A DNA stretch of 64,000 nucleotides from Candidatus Gastranaerophilales bacterium (GCA_944323875.1 CALUUH010000001.1:1-64000); one strand, 5' to 3'. Shown: positions 8,316 to 16,594, counted from the first letter of the stretch. Program-made: numbers and translations. The notes: generated from the sequence alone by a model not told the origin.

Positions 8316-9695
8316 ATGAAAAATTTTAAGATTACATTAACCCTGTTTATTTTGCTGTGCAGTTTTACCCCTGTATGTATGGCAAAATCAAAAGATACAA
8401 CAGATTACAGGCTGGAATATTTGAATTTAAAATGGTGGGACAATTACGAAGATCCTATATTAAATGATTACCTGTTAAAGGCTTATGAAAACAATCAGGA
8501 TTTGAAAATAGCAACACTTAATGTCAAACAGGCACAGCAGGTTGCAAAACAATCACTTGCACAGGAACTGCCGCATCTGGGTATTGCAGGAAACTATTTC
8601 AGGGATTTTCATTCCAGTGATGTAAGATTTGGAGAAGTTTTAATCCCGAACTACAGTCAATCAAACTTTGTTCTTCCTCTCACAATGACTTATGAACTTG
8701 ATTTGTGGGGCGAAAACAGATTAAAGACAAAAAGTTTGAACAAGCAGGTTGACATGATTAAGCAGGATGAGCGTGCAACATATATTTCTTTAACGTCAAC
8801 CCTTGCATCAACTTATTACAACCTGATTAAACTTGATAAACTAATTAAAAATCAGACAGAGCTGGTTAAACTTCAAAAAGAAGTTGTTGCCATGATAGAA
8901 AAGAAATACAAAAACGGGCTTGCACCTGTCACAGAATTAATGCAGGAAAAGCAGCTTTTGACAAACTTTGAAGAAACTCTTGAAACTTATACCGATCATC
9001 GTGATATTGTAGAGCGCCAGATGGTTGTTCTTCTTGGTGACAGGACAAATAACACGGTCAGCCATACTGATTATGATAATATCAAACTTGTAAGCATCCC
9101 TGATAATATAGCGGCTGAAGTTATACAATTCAGACCGGATATGGCAAAAACTGAGTTGTATATTCAAAAGACCGGCTTTGATGTCAAAGCTGCAAGGCGT
9201 GACTTTTTACCAAAGATTTTAATTTATGGTCAGGTAGGATTTAATGCATACCAGTTGAGTAATATGTTCACGGGCAATACATTTAAAAGTGCGGCCGGAT
9301 TTGCCCCTTCTCTTGATTTATTTTCAGGCGGTGCCAAAATGGCTCGTTTTAGATATAATAAGTTAGAACTTGAAAAAGCTCAGCAGATGTATGAAAAAAC
9401 AATCCTTACCTCTATACAGGAAGTAAACAATTCTCTTGGAATTGCGCATACAGACCAAAAGAACTACCAGTCAAGTCTTGAGCGCTACAATCTTGAAAAA
9501 GATAAATATAATCTTTCAACAAGAAAACTTGAGATTGGAGCACAGTCAATTCTGGACAACATACGCGACAGAGAACGTGTTCTGGTCATGGAAAAAGACG
9601 AAGTCAGCAACAAAATTGATTATATAATAGCGACAATAAATGTCTACAAAGCAATAGGCGGCAAGGATTACAACAACGTTAAGGAATTACTTTAA
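8316..9695 (+). CDS. TolC/NodT-family outer-membrane efflux channel
   Basis: 459 residues. A signal peptide covers about 1-23 (KITLTLFILLCSFTPVCMA, cleaved before KSK). The rest carries two OEP repeats with long amphipathic helices (QDLKIATLNVKQAQQVAKQS; QEVNNSLGIAHTDQKNYQSS) and the strand-turn YELDLWGENRLK and PSLDLFSGGAKMARF, both typical of the TolC/OprM fold. It would form the trimeric tunnel for the EmrA/EmrB-like pump encoded divergently. The Cys in VCMA is inside the signal region and does not give a clean lipobox. Its stop overlaps the ogt start (TAATG). Confidence 0.92.
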   Translation: MKNFKITLTLFILLCSFTPVCMAKSKDTTDYRLEYLNLKWWDNYEDPILNDYLLKAYENNQDLKIATLNVKQAQQVAKQSLAQELPHLGIAGNYFRDFHSSDVRFGEVLIPNYSQSNFVLPLTMTYELDLWGENRLKTKSLNKQVDMIKQDERATYISLTSTLASTYYNLIKLDKLIKNQTELVKLQKEVVAMIEKKYKNGLAPVTELMQEKQLLTNFEETLETYTDHRDIVERQMVVLLGDRTNNTVSHTDYDNIKLVSIPDNIAAEVIQFRPDMAKTELYIQKTGFDVKAARRDFLPKILIYGQVGFNAYQLSNMFTGNTFKSAAGFAPSLDLFSGGAKMARFRYNKLELEKAQQMYEKTILTSIQEVNNSLGIAHTDQKNYQSSLERYNLEKDKYNLSTRKLEIGAQSILDNIRDRERVLVMEKDEVSNKIDYIIATINVYKAIGGKDYNNVKELL

Positions 9696-10162
9696 TGTAT
9701 TCAATAATAGCAACACCGGTTGGCAATATAAGAATAGAAGAACAGGAAGGCAAAATAACGAAAATTCAATATACTAAAGAAGAATCGTTAGAGCCTTCTT
9801 CTCCGGTCTTAAAAATGGCAGCCAAGCAGTTGAGGGAATATTTTGCCGGACAGCGCACGGAATTTGATTTACCTTTAAATCCTGAAGGCACTGATTTTCA
9901 GCGCAAAGTTTGGCATGCATTAGAAGAAATACCTTATGGAGAGGTCAGGACTTATAAACAAATAGCGGAGCGCATCGGAAAGCCGATGGCCTGCCGTGCT
10001 GTTGGTATGGCTAATAATAAAAACCCGATTATGATAGTTGTACCGTGCCATAGAGTCATAGGAAGCAATGGTTCTTTAATAGGGTATGCGTACGGAATAA
10101 AGGTAAAACAAAAACTAATTACCCTTGAAAAGGGTAATACGAAATATAATTTAATCCAATAA
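9695..10162 (+). CDS. ogt: methylated-DNA--protein-cysteine methyltransferase
   Basis: 155 residues. The suicide enzyme takes the alkyl group of O6-alkylguanine onto a cysteine. The active site is VVPCHRVIGSNGSLIGY with acceptor Cys118; the DNA-binding part YGEVRTYKQIAERIGKPMACRAVG precedes it (helix with Arg finger). Start codon overlaps the stop of the TolC-like gene, so it is cotranslated with the efflux channel, perhaps linking export and DNA repair under the same control. The usual glycine in GYAGG is Tyr here (GYAYG), a minor oddity. Confidence 0.95.
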   Translation: MYSIIATPVGNIRIEEQEGKITKIQYTKEESLEPSSPVLKMAAKQLREYFAGQRTEFDLPLNPEGTDFQRKVWHALEEIPYGEVRTYKQIAERIGKPMACRAVGMANNKNPIMIVVPCHRVIGSNGSLIGYAYGIKVKQKLITLEKGNTKYNLIQ

Positions 10163-10174
10163 ACAAAAATTTAT

Positions 10175-11233
10175 TTATACTACAACTTTATGCAAGCCTC
10201 TTGGTTTATCAACATTTCTTTTAAGGCATGTCGCGATCTCCAGTGCCAGAAGCTGACATATAACAATAACGGCAAACGATTTTATCAGTTCGCTTTCTAT
10301 TTCGATATTAATATTAAATTTGGTATTAACTTTTTCATTGCTGTTTCCGATTATGCAAACCGGCGGATTATAGTCCTCTATTATTTTATTCAAATTCTTT
10401 ATTGCTGTATAACTTAAATCATTAACAGAAATATGAAGCAATGCCGATTTATTATTCAATACTGCCACATGTCCGTGCATAAATTCACCCAGAATGCTTG
10501 CGACAACATTCAGGTAAGAGGTTTCTTTAATTTTTAAACAGGCCTCTTTAGCCAGTGCATAAGATATTCCGTCTGCAGTTATCACAATATTTTTGTATTT
10601 AGCCAAAAATTTTGCAAGTTCTTTAATTTGCGGTCTCAGTGCCAATGCTCTTTTAACATTTGCGGCAAGTCCGTACAAATCCTGAATATAATGTGTTATA
10701 TCAACACCTTTAAGACTTGCATATTTAAGTACAATCAAAGCAAGGCAAAGCATTTGTGCCGTCAGAGATTTGGTTGCCGCAATACTTGTTTCTTGACCTG
10801 CGTGGCAATCCACCTTAAAATCAGCAGCCTGCCAAATAGTTGAATCCTTTTTGTTCGTAATGCAAAGTGTACGCACCCCGAACTGTTTTGCTTTATTCAA
10901 CGCCTTATTAGTATCAGAGGTTTCGCCTGACTGTGTGATAAAAATATACAAAATATTATCAGCATGCGGCACAGCAGATTTTAGAAGAAATTCGCTGGAG
11001 TATATGGCGCGCGCCTCTAACCTTGCCACATTTCCGAACAAATCCGCCGCAAAGCGCGCGCTATGATAAGAAGAACCGCTTGCTACAAGTATAAATTTAT
11101 CCACATCGGCCGGTATGTCAAACAGAATATAATTATCATCATTTATGTAATTATGCACGATATGATCAAGAATTTCCGGTTGTTGAAAAATCTCGCATTC
11201 CATACTTGTTTTATTTTGTTTTTTAAAAAACAT
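10175..11233 (-). CDS. double-SIS sugar isomerase/deaminase, GlmS isomerase-like without glutaminase domain
   Basis: 352 residues made of two SIS domains (about 35-165 and 195-335) matching the C-terminal isomerase part of GlmS, but no N-terminal amidotransferase domain. Motifs: VASGSSYHSA, ITQSGETSDT, GQETSIAATKSLTAQ, LKIKETSY, GEFMHGHVAVL and the C-terminal tail NVDKPRGLHKVVV, which mirrors the GlmS tail. The family includes fructosamine/glucosamine-6-phosphate deaminases and AgaS-type isomerases. Start supported by AAGAGGGA before the ATG. The exact sugar phosphate is unknown; the distant nanE/ROK pair would supply GlcNAc-6-P, but no operon link exists. Confidence 0.85.
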   Translation of the reverse strand: MFFKKQNKTSMECEIFQQPEILDHIVHNYINDDNYILFDIPADVDKFILVASGSSYHSARFAADLFGNVARLEARAIYSSEFLLKSAVPHADNILYIFITQSGETSDTNKALNKAKQFGVRTLCITNKKDSTIWQAADFKVDCHAGQETSIAATKSLTAQMLCLALIVLKYASLKGVDITHYIQDLYGLAANVKRALALRPQIKELAKFLAKYKNIVITADGISYALAKEACLKIKETSYLNVVASILGEFMHGHVAVLNNKSALLHISVNDLSYTAIKNLNKIIEDYNPPVCIIGNSNEKVNTKFNINIEIESELIKSFAVIVICQLLALEIATCLKRNVDKPRGLHKVVV

Positions 11234-11250
11234 ATAAATCCCTCTTGAGT

Positions 11251-11284
11251 AAAAAACGGCGGTAGACGTTAAAACCGTCCGCCG
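11251..11284 (-). terminator. rho-independent terminator after gatB
   Basis: On the minus strand a CGGCGG...CCGCCG stem with an inner ACG/CGT pair (11257-11284) is followed by six Ts (11251-11256), 13 bp past the gatB stop. Confidence 0.8.
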
Positions 11285-11297
11285 CCTGTATAATAAA

Positions 11298-12740
11298 TTA
11301 ACCTAAAATTTCTTTTAGTAATTCGTTAACTGTTTTCGGATTTGCGCGGCCTTTGGTTTCTTTCATAACCTGACCTACAAAAAATCCGAGTAATTGAGTT
11401 TTACCGCCGCGATATGCTTCTACCTGTGCAGGGTTTGCATCAACTACTTTTTGAACAATTTCTTTGATAGCGCCTTCATCACTAATCTGGCTTAATCCTC
11501 TATCTTCAACGATTTTAGATGCCATTGTACCGTCTTTCATCATATCAATAATAATTTGTTTGCCGATATTATTTGAAATTGTATTTTTTTCTATCAGAGA
11601 AATCAATTCTGCAAGATTTTCCGGTGTAAGTTTTGTATCTGTAATCTCGATTTTTTCTTCTTTCAGATACGCCGCAATTTCGCCCATTATAAAGTTTACG
11701 GCAATTTTCGGAGAAGCACCGAGTTCCAGAACTTTATCAAAGAACAGAGCAAGTCCCATTTGTTCAACGATAACATTTGCGTCGTATTCACTCAGCCCTA
11801 AACTCATATATCTTTCACGTTTTTGAGAAGGGAGTTCCGGCATTTTATCTTTAATTTCCTGTACCCATTCTCTTGAAATCTTAAGCGGCATCAAATCCGG
11901 TTCAGGGAAATAGCGGTAATCGTGGGCATCTTCTTTACCTCTCATAGAACGTGTTTCACGAGCATTATCATCCCACAGGCGTGTTTCCTGAACAACTTTT
12001 CCGCCTTCTTCAACAATTTCTATTTGTCTGTCTATTTCATATTCAATAGCACGCTGCAAAGCAGAAAAACTGTTTACGTTTTTAATTTCTGCGCGTGTAC
12101 CGAATTCTTTAGAGCCTTTTGGCATAATAGAGATATTAGCGTCGCATCTCATAGACCCTTCTTCAAGGTTACCGTCGCAAACGCCGATATAACGAACTAT
12201 ATTACGTAATTCTTCCATATAAGCGCGTGCTTCTTCAGATGATCTCATATCCGGTTCAGAAACAATTTCCAAAAGCGGAGTGCCGGCACGGTTCAAGTCA
12301 ACAAGTGAATAGCTTGAGCCAGCAAGTCCGTCAGCGCCCGCGTGAACGAGTTTTCCCGCATCTTCTTCAAGGTGTGCGCGGGTAATACCTATTCTTTTGC
12401 CCTTGATATCAAGATAACCGTTTACGCATATCGGTTCATCATATTGAGAAATCTGATATCCTTTCGGCAAGTCAGGATAAAAATATTGTTTACGGTCAAA
12501 TTTACAGCGTTCAGGAATTTCGCAATTCAACGCAAGACCGGTCAAAATACCCATATTAACTGCTTCTTTATTCAAAACCGGCAGCACGCCAGGCATCCCG
12601 AGAGTAATCGGGCTGACTTCGGTATTCTGTTCCTTCCCGAATTCTGTTCCGTCAGGGGCAAAAATTTTGGATTTCGTTTTCAATTGAGCGTGAACTTCCA
12701 GCCCAATAACCACTTCATACTTATCTCTTAAATTTTCCAT
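11298..12740 (-). CDS. gatB: aspartyl/glutamyl-tRNA(Asn/Gln) amidotransferase subunit B
   Basis: 480 residues, full length. GatB carries the kinase/transamidase part that turns Glu-tRNA(Gln) or Asp-tRNA(Asn) into Gln- and Asn-tRNA. Family signatures include EVVIGLEVHAQLKTKSKIF at the N-terminus, PDLPKGYQISQYD, HLEEDAGKL, DLNRAGTPLLEIVSEPD and SMRCDANISI, then the helical tail domain (YqeY-like) ending in NPKTVNELLKEIL. GatA and GatC are not in the window. It lies downstream of the rplR terminator, so it is likely its own unit. Confidence 0.97.
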   Translation of the reverse strand: MENLRDKYEVVIGLEVHAQLKTKSKIFAPDGTEFGKEQNTEVSPITLGMPGVLPVLNKEAVNMGILTGLALNCEIPERCKFDRKQYFYPDLPKGYQISQYDEPICVNGYLDIKGKRIGITRAHLEEDAGKLVHAGADGLAGSSYSLVDLNRAGTPLLEIVSEPDMRSSEEARAYMEELRNIVRYIGVCDGNLEEGSMRCDANISIMPKGSKEFGTRAEIKNVNSFSALQRAIEYEIDRQIEIVEEGGKVVQETRLWDDNARETRSMRGKEDAHDYRYFPEPDLMPLKISREWVQEIKDKMPELPSQKRERYMSLGLSEYDANVIVEQMGLALFFDKVLELGASPKIAVNFIMGEIAAYLKEEKIEITDTKLTPENLAELISLIEKNTISNNIGKQIIIDMMKDGTMASKIVEDRGLSQISDEGAIKEIVQKVVDANPAQVEAYRGGKTQLLGFFVGQVMKETKGRANPKTVNELLKEILG

Positions 12741-12809
12741 AATATCTCCTTGATTCTATGTGATTATTATAGCATAAAAAAACGCAGCGTATATATGTTG
12801 AAGAAAAGG

Positions 12810-12838
12810 GGGCGCTTTTTTCTATGAAAAAAGCGCCC
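12810..12838. terminator. terminator hairpin closing the ribosomal protein cluster after rplR
   Basis: Perfect 13-bp arms GGGCGCTTTTTTC / GAAAAAAGCGCCC with a TAT loop, T-rich on both sides. It stands 25 bp past the rplR stop, so the spc-type operon ends at rplR rather than continuing into rpsE/rpmD/rplO/secY. Confidence 0.85.
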
Positions 12839-12862
12839 TTTAAATATTTTCTACTGCCCAAA

Positions 12863-13231
12863 CTAGAACATTAAGCCGGCTTCACGGGCAGCGTCAGCCA
12901 AAGCTGCCACACGACCGTGATATAAAAATCCTCCGCGGTCAAATACCACGCATTCAATTCCTGCTTTTTTAGCTTTTTGAGCGATAGCTTCACCAACAAC
13001 CTTTGCAGCTTCAATGTTTCCGCCGTGAGACAATTTTTCTCTCAAATCTTTATCATTTGAAGATGCACTTGCGATTGTTACGTGTTTTTCATCATCTATT
13101 AATTGTGCATAAATGTGTTTTGTACTTCTGTAAACAGCCAATCTAGGGAACTCGGTTGTACCTGCAACTTTTGTTCTGATTGCCTGATGTCTTTTTTGTA
13201 CTTTTGGTTTTCTTGCTTCTTGTTTAATCAT
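12863..13231 (-). CDS. rplR: 50S ribosomal protein L18
   Basis: 122 residues, normal length. L18 binds 5S rRNA with L5. Signatures: basic N-terminus ([12 protein letters not shown]), [18 protein letters not shown], and the conserved tail [26 protein letters not shown]. It is the last gene of the cluster here; 257 bp of repeat-bearing spacer separate it from rplF, and a strong terminator follows, so rpsE and later spc genes must lie elsewhere. Confidence 0.98.
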   Translation of the reverse strand: MIKQEARKPKVQKRHQAIRTKVAGTTEFPRLAVYRSTKHIYAQLIDDEKHVTIASASSNDKDLREKLSHGGNIEAAKVVGEAIAQKAKKAGIECVVFDRGGFLYHGRVAALADAAREAGLMF

Positions 13232-13369
13232 TTTATTGTCCTTTCATATTTACCCAAACCTTCTTAAAGAACCACCTCTAAGGGTTTATGCGGGCTGTAA
13301 ATTTAGATATCCGTAAGTCGCTTTTGTTCGCCGACTTTTATCTTTTTTCGTTTGTCAATTTTCAATCGA

Positions 13370-13497
13370 GATCCCGAAACAAGTTCGGATATGATTTCCG
13401 TCGGCCGCCTTGCACGCCTCGGACAGATCCCGAAACAAGTTCGGGATAAGATATCCGTAAGGCTCGCTAGCGCTCGCCAACGGCTATCTTACTTTTT
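13370..13497. repeat. interspersed palindromic repeat, copy A (rplF-rplR spacer)
   Basis: About 128 bp, near-identical to 19577-19703 (roughly eight differences). Contains two ATCCCGAAACAAGTTCGG units, the second a hairpin (ATCCCG/CGGGAT), and then a larger stem of the form AAGATAtCCGT...ACGGctATCTT around GGCTCGCTAGCGCTCGCC. Both copies end exactly across the stop codon of the upstream ribosomal gene (here rplF, stop 13489-13491). Confidence 0.85.
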
Positions 13498-14028
13498 ACC
13501 AGCCTTACCGGCTTTACGTCTGATGTGTTCACCTTCGTATCTTACACCTTTTCCTTTGTAAACTTCAGGTGGACGTTTGCTTCTGATGTATGCTGCTACA
13601 TCACCTACAGACTGCTTATTTGAACCTTTTACACTGATTTTTGTGTTAGCTTCAACAGAAATTGTTATTCCTGCAGGAGGTTCAACTATTACAGGGTGTG
13701 AATAACCGAGTGACAAATTGAGGTTTTTACCTTCCATCTGTGCTCTGTAACCTACACCTTGTATTTCAAGTTTCTTTTCAAAACCTTCCTTAACACCGTG
13801 TACAGCATTCGCAACTAATGTTCTGAACAAGCCGTACAAAGCATCGGTTTCTCTTGAATCACCTACTTTTGACATTAAAATGTGATTGTCTTCAATTTTA
13901 ACAGCAATTTCAGGACGTACAACAACTGTTTCAGTGCCTAAAGGGCCTTTCGCCGTAACTGTTTGACCGTCAAGAGTAATTTCTACACCTTGAGGGATTT
14001 CAATCGGTTTCTTACCAATACGTGACAT
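13489..14028 (-). CDS. rplF: 50S ribosomal protein L6
   Basis: 179 residues, the standard L6 length. Starts MSRIGKKPIEIPQGVEI with GGAGAAAAATT before the ATG; the two L6 domains and the C-terminal signature RPPEVYKGKGVRYEGEHI followed by RRKAGKAGKK are seen. L6 binds 23S rRNA near the factor-binding site. It is preceded by two terminator hairpins and a promoter-like TTGACA, so it probably starts a separate rplF-rplR transcript. Its stop codon is embedded in an interspersed repeat. Confidence 0.98.
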   Translation of the reverse strand: MSRIGKKPIEIPQGVEITLDGQTVTAKGPLGTETVVVRPEIAVKIEDNHILMSKVGDSRETDALYGLFRTLVANAVHGVKEGFEKKLEIQGVGYRAQMEGKNLNLSLGYSHPVIVEPPAGITISVEANTKISVKGSNKQSVGDVAAYIRSKRPPEVYKGKGVRYEGEHIRRKAGKAGKK

Positions 14029-14157
14029 AATTTTTCTCCTTATGGGTATATTTAACTACAATTACGATAAAACCTTGATATTTCGGCTGTCGGTTTCATC
14101 AACGGGTCTTTCTACCAATTACACCCGCATATATTATGCTACCACAAATATCACTAT
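14029..14157 (-). promoter_or_regulatory. rplF leader with stem structure and tRNA-like 5' start
   Basis: Read on the minus strand, the leader after the promoter-like box begins near 14128 with GCGGGTGTAATTGGTAGA, which looks like the 5' end and D-arm of a tRNA, but no anticodon arm, T-arm or acceptor 3' half follows. A stem CGGGT/ACCCG can form within 30 nt. It may be the regulatory leader of rplF or a decayed tRNA; I cannot decide. Confidence 0.35.
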
Positions 14158-14163
14158 TGTCAA
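14131..14163 (-). promoter_or_regulatory. candidate promoter for rplF-rplR
   Basis: Perfect -35 TTGACA (minus strand, 14163-14158) with TAGCAT 16 bp on or CATAAT 19 bp on as -10. It lies directly after the 14197-14231 terminator hairpin and before rplF, where a new promoter is needed. Confidence 0.5.
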
Positions 14164-14196
14164 AAAAATAATCCCTGAAAATTATTATAAATTAAC

Positions 14197-14231
14197 AAAA
14201 AGCTGTTATGTTTTTAACATAGCAGCTTTTT
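14197..14231. terminator. second terminator hairpin upstream of rplF
   Basis: 16-bp arms AAAAAGCTGTTATGTT / AACATAGCAGCTTTTT with one G-U type mismatch and a 3-nt loop; T runs on both strands. Confidence 0.8.
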
Positions 14232-14237
14232 ATTATC

Positions 14238-14411
14238 TCTTTTTCTATTATACGTTACTCTTCCGGTATATCTTCCTTATCAATAATTACCGTATCTCTA
14301 ACTGCAGGTTCCTCCGGTGGTACCGAATTAGTATCATACGAACTTGCATAATCTGTTAAAACTATATGAACAAAAACGGGCGGAATAAAATTCCGCCCGT
14401 TTGCTCAATTT
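14238..14411 (-). pseudogene. possible degraded gene fragment between rpsH and rplF (no start codon)
   Basis: Between the two terminators a minus-strand frame is open for about 48 codons after a TGA and ends in TAA near 14254. It reads ...FIPPVFVHIVLTDYASSY and then DTNSVPPEEPAVRDTVI and DKEDIPEE, a Pro/Glu-rich tail that looks protein-like. There is no ATG, GTG or TTG in frame, and the first terminator hairpin lies inside it. It could be a remnant C-terminus or chance; no family is recognised. The rest of this 395-bp spacer (14029-14423) holds two terminators and the rplF promoter/leader. Confidence 0.25.
14374..14402 (-). terminator. strong rho-independent terminator after rpsH
   Basis: Perfect 13-bp arms AAACGGGCGGAAT / ATTCCGCCCGTTT, loop AAA; on the minus strand it is followed by a T run, 22 bp past the rpsH stop. 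Confidence 0.9.
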
Positions 14412-14423
14412 CCGATTTTAAAA

Positions 14424-14822
14424 TTAATATACGTAGCAAAGTACTTCGCCGCCGATATTTTCTTTGCGTGCTTTTCTGTCTGTCAAAAGACCTTTGCTTG
14501 TTGAAACAATAGCAATACCCATACCGCCAAGTACTTGAGGAAGGTTTTTAGCCTTGCTGTAACTTCTCAAACCTGGTTTTGAAATTCTTTCCAATTTAGA
14601 GATAATCGGTTTATTTTTAGCGTCATATTTCAAAGTGATTTCCAAAACTTTGAATTTACCGACTTCTTTTACATTGTAATCTGAAATAAAACCTTCTTCT
14701 TTTAACAATTTTGCCAATTCAACTTTCAATTTTGATGAAGGCATTTCTACAGAAGGGTGTCCTACCATATTTGCGTTTCTAATTCTTGTAAGCATATCTG
14801 CTATAGGATCTGTCATTGACAT
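14424..14822 (-). CDS. rpsH: 30S ribosomal protein S8
   Basis: 132 residues from the ATG at 14822, preceded by GGAGAAAAATT; an upstream in-frame ATG at 14903 would add 27 unlike residues and is rejected because S8 normally starts (S)[16 protein letters not shown]-terminal signature [21 protein letters not shown] then GGEVLCYVY is intact. S8 binds the central domain of 16S rRNA and in many bacteria represses the spc operon. Terminators stand on both sides (15048 and 14374), so it may be a one-gene transcript. Confidence 0.97.
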   Translation of the reverse strand: MSMTDPIADMLTRIRNANMVGHPSVEMPSSKLKVELAKLLKEEGFISDYNVKEVGKFKVLEITLKYDAKNKPIISKLERISKPGLRSYSKAKNLPQVLGGMGIAIVSTSKGLLTDRKARKENIGGEVLCYVY

Positions 14823-15127
14823 AATTTTTCTCCTTTGAAAAACGTTACCGCTTTTCACTTGCGGACTTGCCAAATAATATTTATGATATTTGGCAGTATC
14901 CAAATACTACCCGTCACTTGTCGAATTAATGTTGCCTGACATTCTTTCGCAGGCTTCTTTCGATAGTCTGACAAAATTAAAATAGCACAAACAAATGCCA
15001 AATACAAGCATGCATTTACAATTCGTAAACAACAAATAACACAAAAAAGACCGGTAGCAATTCGGTCTCTTTTGTTAATTAATCGATTGTTTATTAATTC
15101 TAATATTAAAATTAAAACAGCTGTAAC
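14823..15127 (-). other. 305-bp spacer between rpsN and rpsH with terminator and inverted repeats
   Basis: No gene seen. Near rpsN lies a hairpin AGACCG/CGGTCT (15048-15068) with a minus-strand T run (15043-15047), a likely terminator. Near rpsH lies a 9-bp inverted repeat TGCCAAATA / TATTTGGCA (14868-14895). No clear promoter box was found, though rpsH would need one if the terminator is efficient. Confidence 0.55.
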
Positions 15128-15334
15128 TTACCAGCTAGCTTTGGTAACACCAGGAAGTAATCCTTGATGTGCCATTTTTCTAAGACAAATTCTGCACAGA
15201 CCAAAGTCTCTGTGGAAACCGTGCGGTCTGCCGCAGATGCTGCATCTGTTGTGCAATCTGACTCTAGGATATTTTCCTTTTGCAGCCAGTGCTTCTCTTT
15301 TCAGTTCTTTGTCTATCATCGCTTTTTTAGCCAT
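15128..15334 (-). CDS. rpsN: 30S ribosomal protein S14, zinc-ribbon type
   Basis: 68 residues, short S14. Contains two CXXC pairs (CSIC and CRIC) that bind zinc, in the frame [21 protein letters not shown], ending PGVTKASW as in type-Z S14. The zinc (C+) form is the constitutive one; no C- paralog is in the window. Slightly longer at the N-terminus ([14 protein letters not shown]) than the 61-residue form. It lies 40 bp after rplE. Confidence 0.97.
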   Translation of the reverse strand: MAKKAMIDKELKREALAAKGKYPRVRLHNRCSICGRPHGFHRDFGLCRICLRKMAHQGLLPGVTKASW

Positions 15335-15374
15335 GAATTTCTCCTTTATATCTTAAAATTTATTGACTTCGTTA

Positions 15375-15926
15375 TTATTTTGTTTTGAAAGGCATTCCGA
15401 GTAATCTTAACAATTCTCTTGCTTCATCATCAGTTTCTGCAGTTGTGATGATTGAAACGTTCATACCTTTTACCAGATCTACTTCTTCATAAGTAATTTC
15501 CGGGAATAAAGCTTGTTCTTTCAAGCCTAATGTATAGTTGCCGCGGCCGTCAAAACTTTTTGCGCTGATACCACGGAAGTCACGAATACGAGGAAGAACT
15601 ACTGTGATTAACTTTTGAAGAAAATCATACATTCTTTCGCCTCTGAGCGTAACCATTGCACCAACCGGCATTCCTTCTCTTAATTTGTATGATGCGATTG
15701 ATTTTTTAGCTTTGGTAATTACTGATTTTTGGCCTGCAATTTTTGTCAATTGAGCTTCAATAGATTCAGCAATTTTTGAGTTGTGAGAAGCTTCACCTAC
15801 ACCCATATTTAACACGATTTTGTGCAATTTAGGGATCTGGTGATCATTTTTATAACCGAATTTTTCTTTCAACGCCGGTTTTACGTCATCTTGATATTTT
15901 GATTTTAAGTTCTTAGTTAATGTCAT
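15375..15926 (-). CDS. rplE: 50S ribosomal protein L5
   Basis: 183 residues, typical. L5 binds 5S rRNA and contacts the P-site tRNA. Signatures: [16 protein letters not shown] near the N-terminus, [22 protein letters not shown] in the middle and [15 protein letters not shown] at the end. It follows rplX by 48 bp in the conserved order rplN-rplX-rplE-rpsN. Confidence 0.98.
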   Translation of the reverse strand: MTLTKNLKSKYQDDVKPALKEKFGYKNDHQIPKLHKIVLNMGVGEASHNSKIAESIEAQLTKIAGQKSVITKAKKSIASYKLREGMPVGAMVTLRGERMYDFLQKLITVVLPRIRDFRGISAKSFDGRGNYTLGLKEQALFPEITYEEVDLVKGMNVSIITTAETDDEARELLRLLGMPFKTK

Positions 15927-15974
15927 TTTTCTTGTTCCTTAATTCTCGGATGATAGTATTATATTACAAAAATA

Positions 15975-16313
15975 CTATACATCTAATTGTTCACCACATT
16001 TTTTACAAACACGAACTTTTTTGCCGCCTACGACATCGTGTTTGATCCTTGTCGGTTTTTCGCAAGCAGGGCATACAACCATAACTTTTGAAGAATCCAT
16101 TGGAGCTTCAAGTTTGATTAAGCCGCCTTGAATACCTGCCATTGGCTGAGGTTTCTGAGCTTTTGTAACCATGTTTGCGCCTTCAACAACTACTGTTGAA
16201 TCTGTCGGATTAACTTTTTTGATGTTACCGATTTTTCCTTTATCTTTGCCTGCTGTTACGATAACTCTATCACCGGTTTTTACATGCAAGCTTTTTTTGT
16301 TTTTTTCTGTCAT
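15975..16313 (-). CDS. rplX: 50S ribosomal protein L24
   Basis: 112 residues from the ATG at 16313 (AGGAG 7 bp upstream); the longer frame from a TTG at 16334 is rejected because it would swallow the ribosome binding site. KOW motif in KTGDRVIVTAGKDKGKIGNI, and a C-terminal zinc-ribbon-like pair CPACEKPTR...CKKCGEQLDV, which many L24 proteins keep. L24 starts 50S assembly. Confidence 0.97.
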   Translation of the reverse strand: MTEKNKKSLHVKTGDRVIVTAGKDKGKIGNIKKVNPTDSTVVVEGANMVTKAQKPQPMAGIQGGLIKLEAPMDSSKVMVVCPACEKPTRIKHDVVGGKKVRVCKKCGEQLDV

Positions 16314-16594
16314 TTTTTTCTCCTGCTTTTTCAAGCGTTTTTCATGGACTGACTTTGTCTATTACATGTGCTTGTTTTTTCTGTGATTGGCCGAGCATAA
16401 TGTGCTCTGCCTTTTGGGATATTTTTCAAAAACGAGTTTGTCATCTGCCGGCTGTTTTGCTCACCGCCAAGTATTCAAACAAGTTCTGAAATTTGTCTCT
16501 AACACACGCTCTGCGTTCGTTAGGATATTTTTTAATGTGTCAATTTTCAATTTTAATCTATCACTAAAACTCGCGCTCACGCGCTCGTTAAGAG

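Noticed and set aside
13371..13497. Insertion sequence in the ribosomal cluster
   Set aside because: The repeat is only ~127 bp, has no transposase and no evident target-site duplication; it is described as an interspersed palindromic repeat.
14095..14130. Short likeness of GAAAGACCC to the 23S rRNA peptidyl-transferase region
   Set aside because: Only about nine bases match and no other rRNA sequence surrounds them.
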